From the NCBI GenBank assembly GCA_036501535.1, contig DASYAE010000236.1:1-64000 (forward strand): a stretch of 64,000 nucleotides of DNA, given 5' to 3'. Positions 33,101-42,140 of this stretch are shown here, in pieces; the first letter of the stretch is position 1, and each line of letters begins with the position of its first letter. The position numbers and the translations under genes were made by a program. The stretch is from DASYAE01 sp036501535. Lineage in GTDB: Bacteria; Actinomycetota; Actinomycetes; Streptomycetales; Catenulisporaceae. The notes under the pieces were generated by a model. That model was not told where the DNA came from, made no database searches, and saw only the letters and a list, made by a program, of their open reading frames with translations.

Positions 33101-33117
33101 CTTGAACTAAGTGCAAG
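33101..33117. promoter_or_regulatory. TetR-type operator copy 2
   Basis: CTTGAACTAAGTGCAAG is identical to copy 3 and to the reverse complement of copy 1. Confidence 0.8.
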
Positions 33118-33123
33118 TGAATT

Positions 33124-33140
33124 CTTGAACTAAGTGCAAG
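33124..33140. promoter_or_regulatory. TetR-type operator copy 3
   Basis: CTTGAACTAAGTGCAAG begins 23 bp after the start of copy 2 and ends 28 bp before the TetR start codon. It probably serves autoregulation. Confidence 0.8.
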
Positions 33141-33168
33141 TCCTGGTGCGGTGCCCTATCGTGGGCAC

Positions 33169-33858
33169 ATGCCGCGCGAGACGCTGACCAGGGACCAGAT
33201 CGTGAACGCCGCCGTCGAGCTGCTCGACGCCGAGGGCCTGGAGGGCCTGAACATGCGGGCGCTGGGCAAGCGCCTGGGCGCCGCGGCGACCGCGATGTAC
33301 TGGCACGTGGGCGGCAAGGACGACCTCATCGAGCTGGCCGGCGACCGGGTGTGGGCCGAGGTCGCGCTGCCCGACCCGGCCGAGGTCGGCTGGCGCGCGG
33401 CCGCCGCCGGCATGGCCGGCGACCTCCACGCGATGCTCACCCGCCACCTCTGGCTCGTGCAGGCCTTCGGCCAGTACGTGTTCGCCGGCGCGGGCAAGGC
33501 GCGGCACCACGACCACACCCTGGCCGTCTTCGAGGCGGCCGGGTTCGTCGGCGCGCAGGCCGACCAAGCGGCGGCCGGCGTCTACACGTACGTGCTCGGC
33601 AACGCCCTCGGCACGGCCGCCAAAGCCTCGCTGCTGCGGAAGCTCGGCCGCGACGGCGCGGACGCCGACGAAGCGATGCGCGCGGGCATGGCCAAGGCCC
33701 GCGAGGTCTCGGCCCGGTTCCCGCGGCTGCGCGAGCGTCTGGAGACGGCTGCGGCCGACTATGCCGCGTCGCCCGACGACAGCTTCGCCTTCGGCCTCGA
33801 ATCACTGCTCGACGGCCTCGAGGCCCGGCTCGCCGCCCGCGCCGGGCAGCGGCAGTAG
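33169..33858 (+). CDS. TetR family regulator of the divergent hydrolase
   Basis: This 229-residue protein has an N-terminal helix-turn-helix (TRDQIVNAAVELLDAEGLEG, then ALGKRLGAAATAMYWHVGGK) and a TetR_C-type domain resembling that of TetR(C)-family antibiotic-sensing regulators. The start at ATG 33169 fits the family N-terminus better than the in-frame ATG at 33151. Three copies of a 17-bp semi-palindrome in the gap to the divergent serine hydrolase make that gene its most likely target, along with its own promoter. The ligand may be a substrate or product of the hydrolase; that is inference. Confidence 0.88.
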   Translation: MPRETLTRDQIVNAAVELLDAEGLEGLNMRALGKRLGAAATAMYWHVGGKDDLIELAGDRVWAEVALPDPAEVGWRAAAAGMAGDLHAMLTRHLWLVQAFGQYVFAGAGKARHHDHTLAVFEAAGFVGAQADQAAAGVYTYVLGNALGTAAKASLLRKLGRDGADADEAMRAGMAKAREVSARFPRLRERLETAAADYAASPDDSFAFGLESLLDGLEARLAARAGQRQ

Positions 33859-33878
33859 CTCTGTCTGCCGACCCTTCG

Positions 33879-34781
33879 TCAGTCCAGGACCGCGGCCAGC
33901 GCGGCCTGCGGCGTCGTGTGCTTGAAGGTGAAGCCTGATTCGAGCAGCCGGGCCGGCACGACGCGCTGACTCATCAGGACACTGTCGGCGAACTCGCCCA
34001 GGCCCGCGTGCAGCGCGAATCCGGGTGCGTTGAACAGCATCGGGCGGTGCACCGCGCGGCCCAGAGCCTGGGTGATCTCCCGGTTGGTGACCGGTTCCGG
34101 CGCGGTCACGTTCACCGGGCCGGAGATGTCGCCGGTGTCGATGATGTGGCGCAGGCCTGCGATGGCGTCCGGCAGCGAGACGTAGCTCCAGTACTGGCGC
34201 CCGCTGCCCATCCGGCCGCCGACGCCGAGCCGGGCGAGCCGGACCAGCGGCCCGAACGCGCCGGCGCCGCGGGCCATCACGAGGCCGAACCGGGGGTGCG
34301 CGACCCGGACGCCGGCCGCCGCCGCGGGCTTCGCCGCGGCCTCCCAGTCCTGGCACAGCCCGGCCAGGAAGTCTGAGCCGGGCTCGGCGGTCTCGTCGGT
34401 GCGCACGTCGCCGGTCTCACCGTAGTAGCCGATCGCCGAGGCGGAGACGAGCACGCGCGGGTGCTTGTCGGCGTCCGCGACGGCCTTGGCGATCGTCGTG
34501 GTGGCCTGGATCCGGCTCTCCCGCAGCAGTTGCTTGTAGGCCTCGGTCCAGCGCTGGTCGCCGATGCCGGCGCCGGCCAGGTTGACCACGGCATCGACGC
34601 CGTCGAGGGCGGACTCGTCCATTTGGCCGGCGGCCGGGTCCCACTGCTTCTCCACGATCCCCTTGGGCGCCGCCACCGTCGCGCGGCGCATAAGGCGTAC
34701 CACCTCATGCCCGTCGGTGAGCAGGGATGTGGCCAGGGAGGACCCGATCAGACCACTCGATCCGGTGATGGCTACTCGCAT
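33879..34781 (-). CDS. TIGR01777-type NAD-dependent epimerase (SDR39U1/YfcH family)
   Basis: The 300-residue protein starts MRVAITGSSGLIGSSLA, an SDR dinucleotide-binding loop (GSSGLIG), and has VVNLAGAGIGDQRWT, SASAIGYYG with the catalytic-type Tyr, and PVNVTAPEPVTN. The last stretch and the C-terminal DUF1731-like end (about 250-300) are diagnostic of the TIGR01777 family, whose substrate is not established. It is complete. It converges with the TetR gene. No pathway neighbour is apparent. Confidence 0.88.
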   Translation of the reverse strand: MRVAITGSSGLIGSSLATSLLTDGHEVVRLMRRATVAAPKGIVEKQWDPAAGQMDESALDGVDAVVNLAGAGIGDQRWTEAYKQLLRESRIQATTTIAKAVADADKHPRVLVSASAIGYYGETGDVRTDETAEPGSDFLAGLCQDWEAAAKPAAAAGVRVAHPRFGLVMARGAGAFGPLVRLARLGVGGRMGSGRQYWSYVSLPDAIAGLRHIIDTGDISGPVNVTAPEPVTNREITQALGRAVHRPMLFNAPGFALHAGLGEFADSVLMSQRVVPARLLESGFTFKHTTPQAALAAVLD

Positions 34782-34859
34782 CCCAACAGGCTACGGGCAG
34801 ACGGCCGCACCAGGCCGCGCCGGGTACGCACTGAGCGCGGCCCCGACCGGGCGGGTCAT

Positions 34860-36407
34860 TCATCTGGCCGAAGCGCGGCGGAAGCCGGTCACCGTAGCGG
34901 CCGGGTCGCCCGGCAGGATGGCGATCACCAGGGCCCCGGCGGCCAGCACGCGGTAGGCCGCCCGGGTTCCGGCGGCCGCCGCGAACACCGCGCCCGGACC
35001 GTAGGCGACCGTCCCGCCGGAGCGCGCGAAGCGGGCGAGCGAGAGCGTGCCGCCGTTCTCCAGCGCGACGGTCGCGCCGGTGGAGTCCGCGCCGGCGAGG
35101 TAGCCGACCCCGCCCGGGACCGGCTGCTGCCAGAGCTGTCTTCCGGTCCTGAGATCGATGGCGGTGACCGCCGGCCGGCCGGCGCCGCCCGCGCCCGGGA
35201 TCAGGACCTGGACGTAGAGGATCGGGCCGGCCGCGGCGAACGCCGGGTACTCGAGGTTGCGGAACTCGTAGCTGAGCGGGTCGGTCTGGCTGACGAAGTG
35301 CGCGGCGAGCAGCTTTTGCGCGCCGGTCGCGCGGATCCACAGCGGCTGCGACGTCGTGGTGTTCTCGGAACAGCTGACCAGCAGATAGCCGGCGGCGGAC
35401 CAGAGCGTGGCATATGTGCTCTGATCCGGGTCCGCGCAGATGAAGCCGGAGGTGGAGGTGTTGTTCTGGATCGCGCCGGTGTCGGGCGCGAAGCCGTAGA
35501 GGATCTCGGTGCCGGGTGCTGTGGCGTCGGCGTCGGCGCCGGCGGGCTCAGAGCACTGAGCGGCGGCGTAGACGAGCCCGCCGGAGATCGCCGCCGAGGT
35601 GAATGCGCAGCCTGCGGGGATCGCTGCATCCGACGCGGTCGACCAGGACGGTTCGCCGGTGGACAGGTCCAGGACGTCCAGCGCGCCGAAGCCGCCGGAC
35701 GCGCTCTGTTCCAGGACTGCGACGCTCCCGTCGCCGACGACCGGGCCGGGCCAGCCGATCGGATAGGCGAGCGGCGTGGTCCACAGGACGCGGCCGGTGG
35801 CCAGATCGAGCCCGGCGACGGTCTCGATCGCGGACGGGCCGGCGTCGATGCCGCTCTCGGCGCTCGGCGAGGGAGCGGGGCTCGAGCCCGCGGTCGCCGA
35901 CGCGCTGGTGTCCGGGTCCGCGCTCGCGCTCGGACTCGCACTGGGGCTCGCGCCGGTTCCGTATGCGACGACTGCGATTCCGAGGTCTGCCGCGGGCGAC
36001 ATGTCGTCGAAGTACGTGCCAGCCGGGGGCTGCCAGCGCCAGTCGGCCCGGCCGCTGGCCAGGCTGTCGGCGACCAGGCCGTTCCCGGCGTTGACCACGA
36101 CGTCCCGGCCGGTCAGCCAGGCTCCGGCGGGGCCGGTGTCCAGGCCCGCGGCGCCCGCGCTCCAGGCCCGGACCAGTCCGGTGCTCGAGGGCTTGGGCGG
36201 CGCCGGGCTGCGGCCGCGGGAGCTGTCGTAGGCCCAGACGCCCGCCGCCACGGCCAGCACGACCGCGACGGCCGGCGCGATCAGGATGAGGGTGCGCCGC
36301 CGCGCGGCGCTGCGCGCGGACGGCGAAGGCACCGTGCTTCCGGTCTCTGCGCCTTCGGGCTGCGCGCTCTCAGGCTCCGTGCTCTCGGGCTCCGTGCTTT
36401 CGGACAC
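34860..36407 (-). CDS. Membrane-anchored PQQ-type beta-propeller protein
   Basis: The 515-residue protein has an acidic Ser/Glu/Pro-rich N-terminus, one TM segment (about 39-61, LILIAPAVAVVLAVAAGVWA) and a large extracytoplasmic domain with repeated GLDLATGRVLWTT-, LDLSTGEPSWST- and IDLRTGRQLWQQ-type blades, as in PQQ-binding-like beta-propellers. A Ser/Ala/Pro low-complexity insert occupies about 150-190. I favour GTG 36407 (GGGA 6 bases upstream); a TTG at 36419 is the longer choice. No PQQ cofactor ligands are evident. It is probably a binding or assembly protein at the cell surface; its function is unknown. Confidence 0.75.
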   Translation of the reverse strand: MSESTEPESTEPESAQPEGAETGSTVPSPSARSAARRRTLILIAPAVAVVLAVAAGVWAYDSSRGRSPAPPKPSSTGLVRAWSAGAAGLDTGPAGAWLTGRDVVVNAGNGLVADSLASGRADWRWQPPAGTYFDDMSPAADLGIAVVAYGTGASPSASPSASADPDTSASATAGSSPAPSPSAESGIDAGPSAIETVAGLDLATGRVLWTTPLAYPIGWPGPVVGDGSVAVLEQSASGGFGALDVLDLSTGEPSWSTASDAAIPAGCAFTSAAISGGLVYAAAQCSEPAGADADATAPGTEILYGFAPDTGAIQNNTSTSGFICADPDQSTYATLWSAAGYLLVSCSENTTTSQPLWIRATGAQKLLAAHFVSQTDPLSYEFRNLEYPAFAAAGPILYVQVLIPGAGGAGRPAVTAIDLRTGRQLWQQPVPGGVGYLAGADSTGATVALENGGTLSLARFARSGGTVAYGPGAVFAAAAGTRAAYRVLAAGALVIAILPGDPAATVTGFRRASAR

Positions 36408-36507
36408 TGGCGGTCCCAACGGCGGTCGGTCCGGACGCCCCCCATCGCCGCCCCAACCTAGCAGGGCACCGGTCCGACCACATCGGCGAAGCCTGCGACG
36501 CCCGCAT

Positions 36508-37419
36508 CTAATCGACGGTCAGCACGACTTTTCCGCGCACGTGTCCGCCATCGATGATCCGGTGCGCCTCGGCCGCGTCGGCCAGCGGGAGGACGGCGCC
36601 GAGCGTCACGACGAGCTTTCCGGCGGCGGCCTGCCCGGCGGCCTCGGCAAGCTCCACCGCCGAGTTCGCGTTCGGCGTCGCGGAGAGGAACGGCACGCCG
36701 AGCTCCTGCGCGGCCGGGTCGGCGATGGTGACGATGCGGTGGATCCCGCCGCGCAGCTCGATCGACGCGGGCAGCGCGCCCTTGCCCGCGACGTCGAACA
36801 CCGCGTCGACCCCTTCCGGCGCCAGGGCACGAACACGCTCGACCAGTCCGTCGCCGTAGGTGGTCGGCGTCGCGCCGAGCGAGGCGAGGTAGTCCTGGTT
36901 GCCGGCCGAGGCGGTCGCGACGACCTTGGCCCCGCGCGCGACGGCGAGCTGCACGGCCATCGTGCCCACCGCCCCGGCGCCGCCGTGGACCAGCAGCGTC
37001 TCGCCCGACCCGACCTTCAGCTCCTGCAGGATGCGCTGCGCGGTCCCCACGGCGACCGGCAGCGCGGCCGCGGCCTCCCATGCCAGCCCCTCGGGCTTGG
37101 CCACGATCTCGCCGGCGATCGCGTATTCGGCGTACGAGCCGGTGGTGGACCGGCCGAGCACCGCGTCGCCGGGCGCAAAGCCCGTGACGTCCTCGCCGAC
37201 CGCGTCGACCACGCCGGCGATCTCGAACCCGGGGATCGACGGCAGCCTGCGCTTGATCATCGCCTGCATCGCGCCGGAGCGGACCTTGCCGTCGAACGGG
37301 TTGACGCCGGAGGCCTTCACCCGGACCCGCACCTTCCCCGGCCCGGCCGCCGGCGGCTCGGCCTCGTCCAGATGCAGCACCTCGGGGCCGCCGTAGCCGT
37401 CGAAGCGGATCGCTCGCAT
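36508..37419 (-). CDS. NADP-dependent quinone oxidoreductase-like protein (MDR family)
   Basis: The 303-residue protein is a zinc-free medium-chain dehydrogenase/reductase: MRAIRFDGYGGPEVL at the N-terminus, VKASGVNPFDGKVRSG, the NADP-binding loop LLVHGGAGAVGTMAVQLA (about 137-154) and a C-terminal HRIIDGGHVRGKVVL. Related enzymes reduce quinones or enoyl groups. ATG 37419 has GAGGAGAG just upstream, whereas the longer frame from 37464 has no ribosome site. It is a single gene between a beta-propeller gene and the homogentisate operon. Confidence 0.88.
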   Translation of the reverse strand: MRAIRFDGYGGPEVLHLDEAEPPAAGPGKVRVRVKASGVNPFDGKVRSGAMQAMIKRRLPSIPGFEIAGVVDAVGEDVTGFAPGDAVLGRSTTGSYAEYAIAGEIVAKPEGLAWEAAAALPVAVGTAQRILQELKVGSGETLLVHGGAGAVGTMAVQLAVARGAKVVATASAGNQDYLASLGATPTTYGDGLVERVRALAPEGVDAVFDVAGKGALPASIELRGGIHRIVTIADPAAQELGVPFLSATPNANSAVELAEAAGQAAAGKLVVTLGAVLPLADAAEAHRIIDGGHVRGKVVLTVD

Positions 37420-37541
37420 GGTCTCTCCTCGTGATCGCGAAGTCGGTGCCATCCTTCGTACCACCTAACCGGGCCGGGCCCCGGCCTGCATCCCCGGTCG
37501 GCCGCCCGGCGGCGTTATGCAGCGTTTTCATGACGTGGTTT

Positions 37542-38780
37542 TCATGACGCGGGCTCAGCCGGCAGGGTCCGCCCGGCGACCTCGCCGAAGCCGATCCGCC
37601 CGCCGTCCGCCCCCGGCGCCGAGGCGGTGATGGCGACCTCGTCGCCGTCCTCCAGGAAGGTGCGGCTCTGGCCGTCCGGCAGCTTGACCGGGTGCTCGCC
37701 GCCCCAGCACAGCTCGATCAGCGAGCCGACGGACTCCGGCTCGGGGCCGCTGACGGTGCCGGAGGCGTAGAAGTCGCCGGTGCGCAGCCGGGCGCCGTTC
37801 ACGGTGGTGTGCGCGAGCTGCTGCGCGGCGGTCCAGTACATCGCGGCGAAGGGCGGGCGCGAGAGGAGGTGCCCGTTCAGCCGGACCTCGAGGCTGATGT
37901 CCAGGCCGCCGGGCGCGGCGGCACGGTCGTCGAGGTAGGGCAGCAGCGGGGTGTCGCGCGGCGGCGGGGCGACCCACGCGCGGCCGAGCGCCTCGAGCGG
38001 CACGACCCACGGCGCGAGCGACGTGGCGAAGGACTTGCCGAGGAAGGGTCCGAGCGGCACGTATTCCCAGGCCTGCAGATCGCGCGCGGACCAGTCGTTG
38101 ACGAGGCAGACCCCGAAGACGTGCTCGGCGAAGGCGCCGAGCGGAACCGGCGTGCCGAGCCGGCTCGGCGCGCCGACCACGAATCCAACCTCGGCCTCGA
38201 TGTCGAGCCGGCGGGACGGGCCGAAGTCCGGCGCGGGTGCGTCCGGGGCCTTGCGCTGCCCGCTCGGGCGCACCACCGGGGTGCCGGAGACCACCAGGGA
38301 GCCGGCCCGGCCGTGGTAGCCGACCGGCAGGTGCTTCCAGTTCGGCATCAGCGGCGGCGCGCCGGGCCGGAAGAGCCGGCCGAGGTTCGCGGCGTGGTGC
38401 TCGGAGGCGTAGAAGTCCACGTAGTCGGCCGGCTCGAAGGGCAGGTGCAGCGCGACGTCGGCGACCGGGTACAGGTGCCGCTCGGTGACGGCGCGGTGCG
38501 CCGGTCCGGTGAGCCAGTCGGTGATGATGCGCCGCACCCGGGCCCACGTGGACCGCCCCGCGGCCATCAGCGGGTTGAGAGCAGGCGCCCCGAGCAGCGC
38601 GGCCGCCGGGTCGCCGGACTCGCGGGCGACCTCGCCGGCATCGAGCACCGAGTCGCCGATGCGCACGCCGATCCTGCGGCGCTCGGGCGCGTCGGCCGTC
38701 GTGAAGACGCCGTACGGCAGGTTGGACAAACCGTAGAGGCCGTCCTCGGGAAGGCCGAGCCAGGCGGCGGTGTCGGTCAT
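37542..38780 (-). CDS. fahA: Fumarylacetoacetase
   Basis: The 412-residue enzyme hydrolyses fumarylacetoacetate to fumarate and acetoacetate, the last step of tyrosine and homogentisate breakdown. Signatures are DFYASEHHAANLGRLFRP, PVGYHGRAGSLVVSGT, the metal-binding LDIEAEVGFVVG, and VNDWSARDLQAWEYVPLGPF followed by LGKSFATSLAPWVV. Length and ends are normal. It is the last gene of the minus-strand operon hpd-hmgA-unknown-fahA and starts 19 bp after the unknown gene. Confidence 0.93.
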   Translation of the reverse strand: MTDTAAWLGLPEDGLYGLSNLPYGVFTTADAPERRRIGVRIGDSVLDAGEVARESGDPAAALLGAPALNPLMAAGRSTWARVRRIITDWLTGPAHRAVTERHLYPVADVALHLPFEPADYVDFYASEHHAANLGRLFRPGAPPLMPNWKHLPVGYHGRAGSLVVSGTPVVRPSGQRKAPDAPAPDFGPSRRLDIEAEVGFVVGAPSRLGTPVPLGAFAEHVFGVCLVNDWSARDLQAWEYVPLGPFLGKSFATSLAPWVVPLEALGRAWVAPPPRDTPLLPYLDDRAAAPGGLDISLEVRLNGHLLSRPPFAAMYWTAAQQLAHTTVNGARLRTGDFYASGTVSGPEPESVGSLIELCWGGEHPVKLPDGQSRTFLEDGDEVAITASAPGADGGRIGFGEVAGRTLPAEPAS

Positions 38781-38799
38781 GGCTGCTCGCTCCTGAAAG

Positions 38800-39708
38800 T
38801 CAGTGCGCGGCCGGGACGGCGATCAGGTCCAGCGCGGCCAGGTCGTTGAGCGGTTCGGCGATGCTGCAGGTGCCGAACGCGGTGAAGGCGGCACGCGTCG
38901 CAGTGACCTGATCCGCGGTCAACTGCTTCGCCACCGCGGCCAGAGCCCAGCCCGAGCGCCGCTCCAGCACACTGGCGACGGCTGCCTCATCGCCGCCCTC
39001 GCACGCGACGTGCGTGGCCGCCAGGATGTTGAGGAAGCCGTGGTGGGTGAATCCGGTGGCCGCGTTGGTGTGCCGCATCGCGCGGTGCAGGCCGGCGGTG
39101 CACTTGAACGGCAGCTCGAGGGCCACGCAGTCGCGCAGGAAGCGCGCGGCCTCGGCGGGCCCGGGGAACGCCTCGGCGGCCGGGCCGCCGGTGCGCAGCT
39201 TGGCCCGGTAGCCGGTGCCGGCGAGCACTTCGAGCGCGGCCGTCATGCCCTCGCCGCGTCGCACCTCGACGACGCCGCCGACGCCGCCGGGAAGCTCCCC
39301 CAGCAGCGTTCGCGCCGCCGTCCGCATCGCCTCGGCCGATCCGCCGCCGCGGTCGCAGGCCACTTCGACGCCGACCGCGTTCAGGGCCCGGCGGCGCGCG
39401 CCGTCGAGGGCCGCGGGAAGGGCGCGCGGACCGCCCGGCACGACCAGGACGACGTCCGGCGGCTCCGGGTGCCCGCCGAGCTCCGCCTCGATCCGCAACG
39501 CCCCGGCCACCTCGTCGATCCGGTCGGCCGCGACCAGCAGTGGACCGACCAGCGCCGCGTACCAGGAGGCCCGGTGCGCCGCGTGGCCGGGCACCGCGAC
39601 GGCGCCGGGCGCGTCCCCGGGCGGGAACATCGCCGCGTCGTCGCAGAGTCCTGCGAACAGCGGGGGGATCGCGGCGGGCTCGGCCGGGGCGGGCGCCGCC
39701 GGGCTCAC
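38800..39708 (-). CDS. Unknown protein inside the homogentisate operon
   Basis: This 302-residue protein is Ala/Gly/Leu-rich with an alternating helix-strand pattern that could form a beta/alpha barrel. The most distinctive part is ELPFKCTAGLHRAMRHTNAA, followed by TGFTHHGFLNIL (about 205-240), with a conserved-looking Lys-Cys and His cluster. I do not recognise an established family. The GTG start at 39708 overlaps the hmgA stop by 4 bp (GTGA, 39705-39708), so it is translated together with the dioxygenase. No glutathione-type maleylacetoacetate isomerase gene is present, so it is a candidate for that missing step or another accessory role; this is inference only. Confidence 0.75.
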   Translation of the reverse strand: MSPAAPAPAEPAAIPPLFAGLCDDAAMFPPGDAPGAVAVPGHAAHRASWYAALVGPLLVAADRIDEVAGALRIEAELGGHPEPPDVVLVVPGGPRALPAALDGARRRALNAVGVEVACDRGGGSAEAMRTAARTLLGELPGGVGGVVEVRRGEGMTAALEVLAGTGYRAKLRTGGPAAEAFPGPAEAARFLRDCVALELPFKCTAGLHRAMRHTNAATGFTHHGFLNILAATHVACEGGDEAAVASVLERRSGWALAAVAKQLTADQVTATRAAFTAFGTCSIAEPLNDLAALDLIAVPAAH

Positions 39709-40916
39709 CGGCCCGGCCCCCGCCCCGACCAGGTCCAGGCGTAGCCCGGGTCCTCGCAGGCCAGCCCTCCCTCGCCGAGCTGCAGCGGGCGGAAGGTGTC
39801 GACCATGACGGCCAGCTCGTCGAAGAACTCGGCGCCGATGCTGCGCTCGTACGCGCCCGGCTGCGGCCCGTGCGCGTGCCCGCCGGGGTGCAGCGAGATG
39901 GAGCCCTGGCCGATGCCGGAGCCCTTGCGCGCCTCGTAGTCGCCGCCGCAGTAGAACATCACCTCGTCCGAGTCGACGTTCGAGTGGTAGTACGGCACCG
40001 GGATCGACAGCGGGTGGTAGTCCACCTTCCGTGGCACGAAGTTGCAGATCACGAAGCCGTCCCCCTCGAAAACCTGGTGCGCCGGCGGCGGCTGGTGGAC
40101 CCGCCCGGTGATCGGCTCGAAGTCGGCGACGTTGAACGTATACGGATACAGGCAGCCGTCCCAGCCGACTGCGTCGAACGGGTGGTTCGGGTAGACGAAG
40201 CGGGTGCCCGCGATGCCGTTCGGGGTGCGGTGCTTGACCAGCACCTCGACGTCCTCGCCCTCGCCCAGCAGCGGCGCGCTCGGCCCGTGCAGGTCGCGCT
40301 CGCAGTACGGCGCGTGCTCCAGCAGCTGCCCGAACTTCGAGAGGTAGCGCCGCGCGGGGGTGATGTGGCTGTTGCCCTCGATCGCGTAGAGCCGCAGAGG
40401 GCTGTCGCCGGTCGGCACCCACCGGTGCGTCGTCGCGCGCGGCAGCAGCACATAGTCGCCGGTCCGCACGTTCAGCTCGCCGAAGACGGTCTCCACGACC
40501 GCTTCGCCGGCTTCGACGTATACGCACTCGTCGCCGATCGCGTTGCGATACAGCGGCGAGGGCGAGCCCGCGACGACGTACCCGATACGCACCTCGCCGT
40601 TACCAAGCACGACACGCCGCCCGGTCACCGCGTCGACGCTCTTGGCCTCCTGCCCGGCGTCCTGTCCTTCGGCGAGCGCATGCAGCTTGAGGTGGCGCGG
40701 CTTCAGCGGATGATTCGCCGTCAGCGTGTGGTCGGGCAGCTCCCACGGCGTCGCGTCGACGATCGCCGAGGGGATGTGGCGGTGGTAGAGCAGCGAGGAG
40801 TCCGAGGAGAAGCCCTCCTCGCCCATCAGCTCCTCGTAGTACAGGCCGCCGTCCGGGCGGCGGTGCTGGGTGTGGCGCTTCGGCGGGACGGAGCCGAGTT
40901 GCCGGTAGTAGGCCAT
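39705..40916 (-). CDS. hmgA: Homogentisate 1,2-dioxygenase
   Basis: The 403-residue cupin-type iron enzyme opens the homogentisate ring to maleylacetoacetate. Landmarks include VYVEAGEAVVETVFGEL, LPRATTHRW, PNHPFDAVGWDGCLYPYTFN, YYHSNVDSDEVMFYCGG and LHPGGHAHGPQPGAYE, which carry the Fe-binding His and Glu residues. It matches the shorter actinobacterial form of the enzyme. The ATG at 40916 is preceded by GGAGG. It follows hpd by 48 bp and overlaps the next gene by 4 bp. Confidence 0.93.
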   Translation of the reverse strand: MAYYRQLGSVPPKRHTQHRRPDGGLYYEELMGEEGFSSDSSLLYHRHIPSAIVDATPWELPDHTLTANHPLKPRHLKLHALAEGQDAGQEAKSVDAVTGRRVVLGNGEVRIGYVVAGSPSPLYRNAIGDECVYVEAGEAVVETVFGELNVRTGDYVLLPRATTHRWVPTGDSPLRLYAIEGNSHITPARRYLSKFGQLLEHAPYCERDLHGPSAPLLGEGEDVEVLVKHRTPNGIAGTRFVYPNHPFDAVGWDGCLYPYTFNVADFEPITGRVHQPPPAHQVFEGDGFVICNFVPRKVDYHPLSIPVPYYHSNVDSDEVMFYCGGDYEARKGSGIGQGSISLHPGGHAHGPQPGAYERSIGAEFFDELAVMVDTFRPLQLGEGGLACEDPGYAWTWSGRGPGR

Positions 40917-40964
40917 GGCGCGCCTCCTTCGGCTGTGCTTTCCGGGGCCTGCTCTGGCCTCTCC

Positions 40965-42140
40965 CTACAGATTGCCGCGCCGCGCCTGCTCCCGCTCGAT
41001 CGCCTCGAACAACGCCTTGAAGTTGCCCTTGCCGAAGCCGAGCGAGCCGTGCCGCTCGATCAGCTCGAAGAAGACGGTGGGCCGGTCCTGCAGCGGCTTG
41101 GTGAAGATCTGCAGCAGGTAGCCGTCCTCGTCCCGGTCGGCCAGGATCTTCAGCTCGCGCAGCGTGTCCACCGGTACCCGGGTGTCGCCGGCCCACTCGC
41201 CGAGGGTGTCGTAATACGCGTCCGGGGTGTCGAGGAACTCCACGCCCATCTCGCGCATCGAGCGCACGCTGGCCACGATGTCGTTCGTGGCCAGGGCCAG
41301 GTGCTGCACGCCGGGGCCGCCGTAGAACTCCAGGTACTCGTCGATCTGCGACTTGCGCTTGCCCGAGGCCGGCTCGTTGATCGGGAACTTGACCCGGTGG
41401 TTGCCGCTGGCCACCACCTTCGACATCAGCGCGGAGTACTCGGTGGCGATGTCGTCGCCGACGAACTCCTTCATGTTGGTGAAGCCCATGACCCGGTTGT
41501 AGAAGGCGACCCACTCCTCCATCCGCTCGACGTTGCCCACGCAGTGGTCGATGGCCTGGAAGTAGCGCACGGGATGGCTCCCCGGCCGGGCGTGGAACAG
41601 CGGGCCGTGCTCGGTGAAGCCGGGCAGGAACGGGCCAGCGTAGTCGCAGCGCTGGACCAGGGTGTGCCGGGTCTGGCCGTACGTGGCCAGCGCGGCCAGG
41701 CGCACGGTGCCGCGCTCGTCACTCTCGTCGTGCGGCTCCTCGAGCACGGCGGCGCCCTGGGCCCGGGCGTGGGCGACCGCCCGGTCCACGTCCGGCACCT
41801 CGATGGCCAGGTCCACGATGCCGTCGCCGTGCGCCGCGACGGAGGCGCTGACCTCGGTGCCGGCGCGCACCTCGCCGGTGATCCGGAACCGCGCCCTGCC
41901 GGAGGTGAGCACATATTCGGCGATGTCCCGGCATCCGGTCTCCGGCCCGCGGTAGGCCACGCAGGTCATGCCGAACGCGGTCGAGTAGTAGTGCGCGGCC
42001 TGCTTGGCGTTGCCGACGAAGAAGCGGACGTGGTCCATGCCGACGACCGGGAACGGGTCGGCGGCGTCGTCGTGCGGGACGGCGCCGATCAGCCGGCTCA
42101 GATCGGCCGGGTCAAGATCGGTCATCGGCTGCGTCGTCAT
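40965..42140 (-). CDS. hpd: 4-Hydroxyphenylpyruvate dioxygenase
   Basis: The 391-residue enzyme converts 4-hydroxyphenylpyruvate to homogentisate. It has two VOC-like halves with the iron ligands in IDHCVGNV (first His), GVQHLALAT (second His) and FFELIERHG (Glu), and the conserved C-terminal GFGKGNFKALFEAIEREQ helix that closes the active site. It is the first gene of the tyrosine catabolic operon, and its promoter region is shared with a divergent Lrp/AsnC regulator, its likely controller. Confidence 0.95.
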   Translation of the reverse strand: MTTQPMTDLDPADLSRLIGAVPHDDAADPFPVVGMDHVRFFVGNAKQAAHYYSTAFGMTCVAYRGPETGCRDIAEYVLTSGRARFRITGEVRAGTEVSASVAAHGDGIVDLAIEVPDVDRAVAHARAQGAAVLEEPHDESDERGTVRLAALATYGQTRHTLVQRCDYAGPFLPGFTEHGPLFHARPGSHPVRYFQAIDHCVGNVERMEEWVAFYNRVMGFTNMKEFVGDDIATEYSALMSKVVASGNHRVKFPINEPASGKRKSQIDEYLEFYGGPGVQHLALATNDIVASVRSMREMGVEFLDTPDAYYDTLGEWAGDTRVPVDTLRELKILADRDEDGYLLQIFTKPLQDRPTVFFELIERHGSLGFGKGNFKALFEAIEREQARRGNL

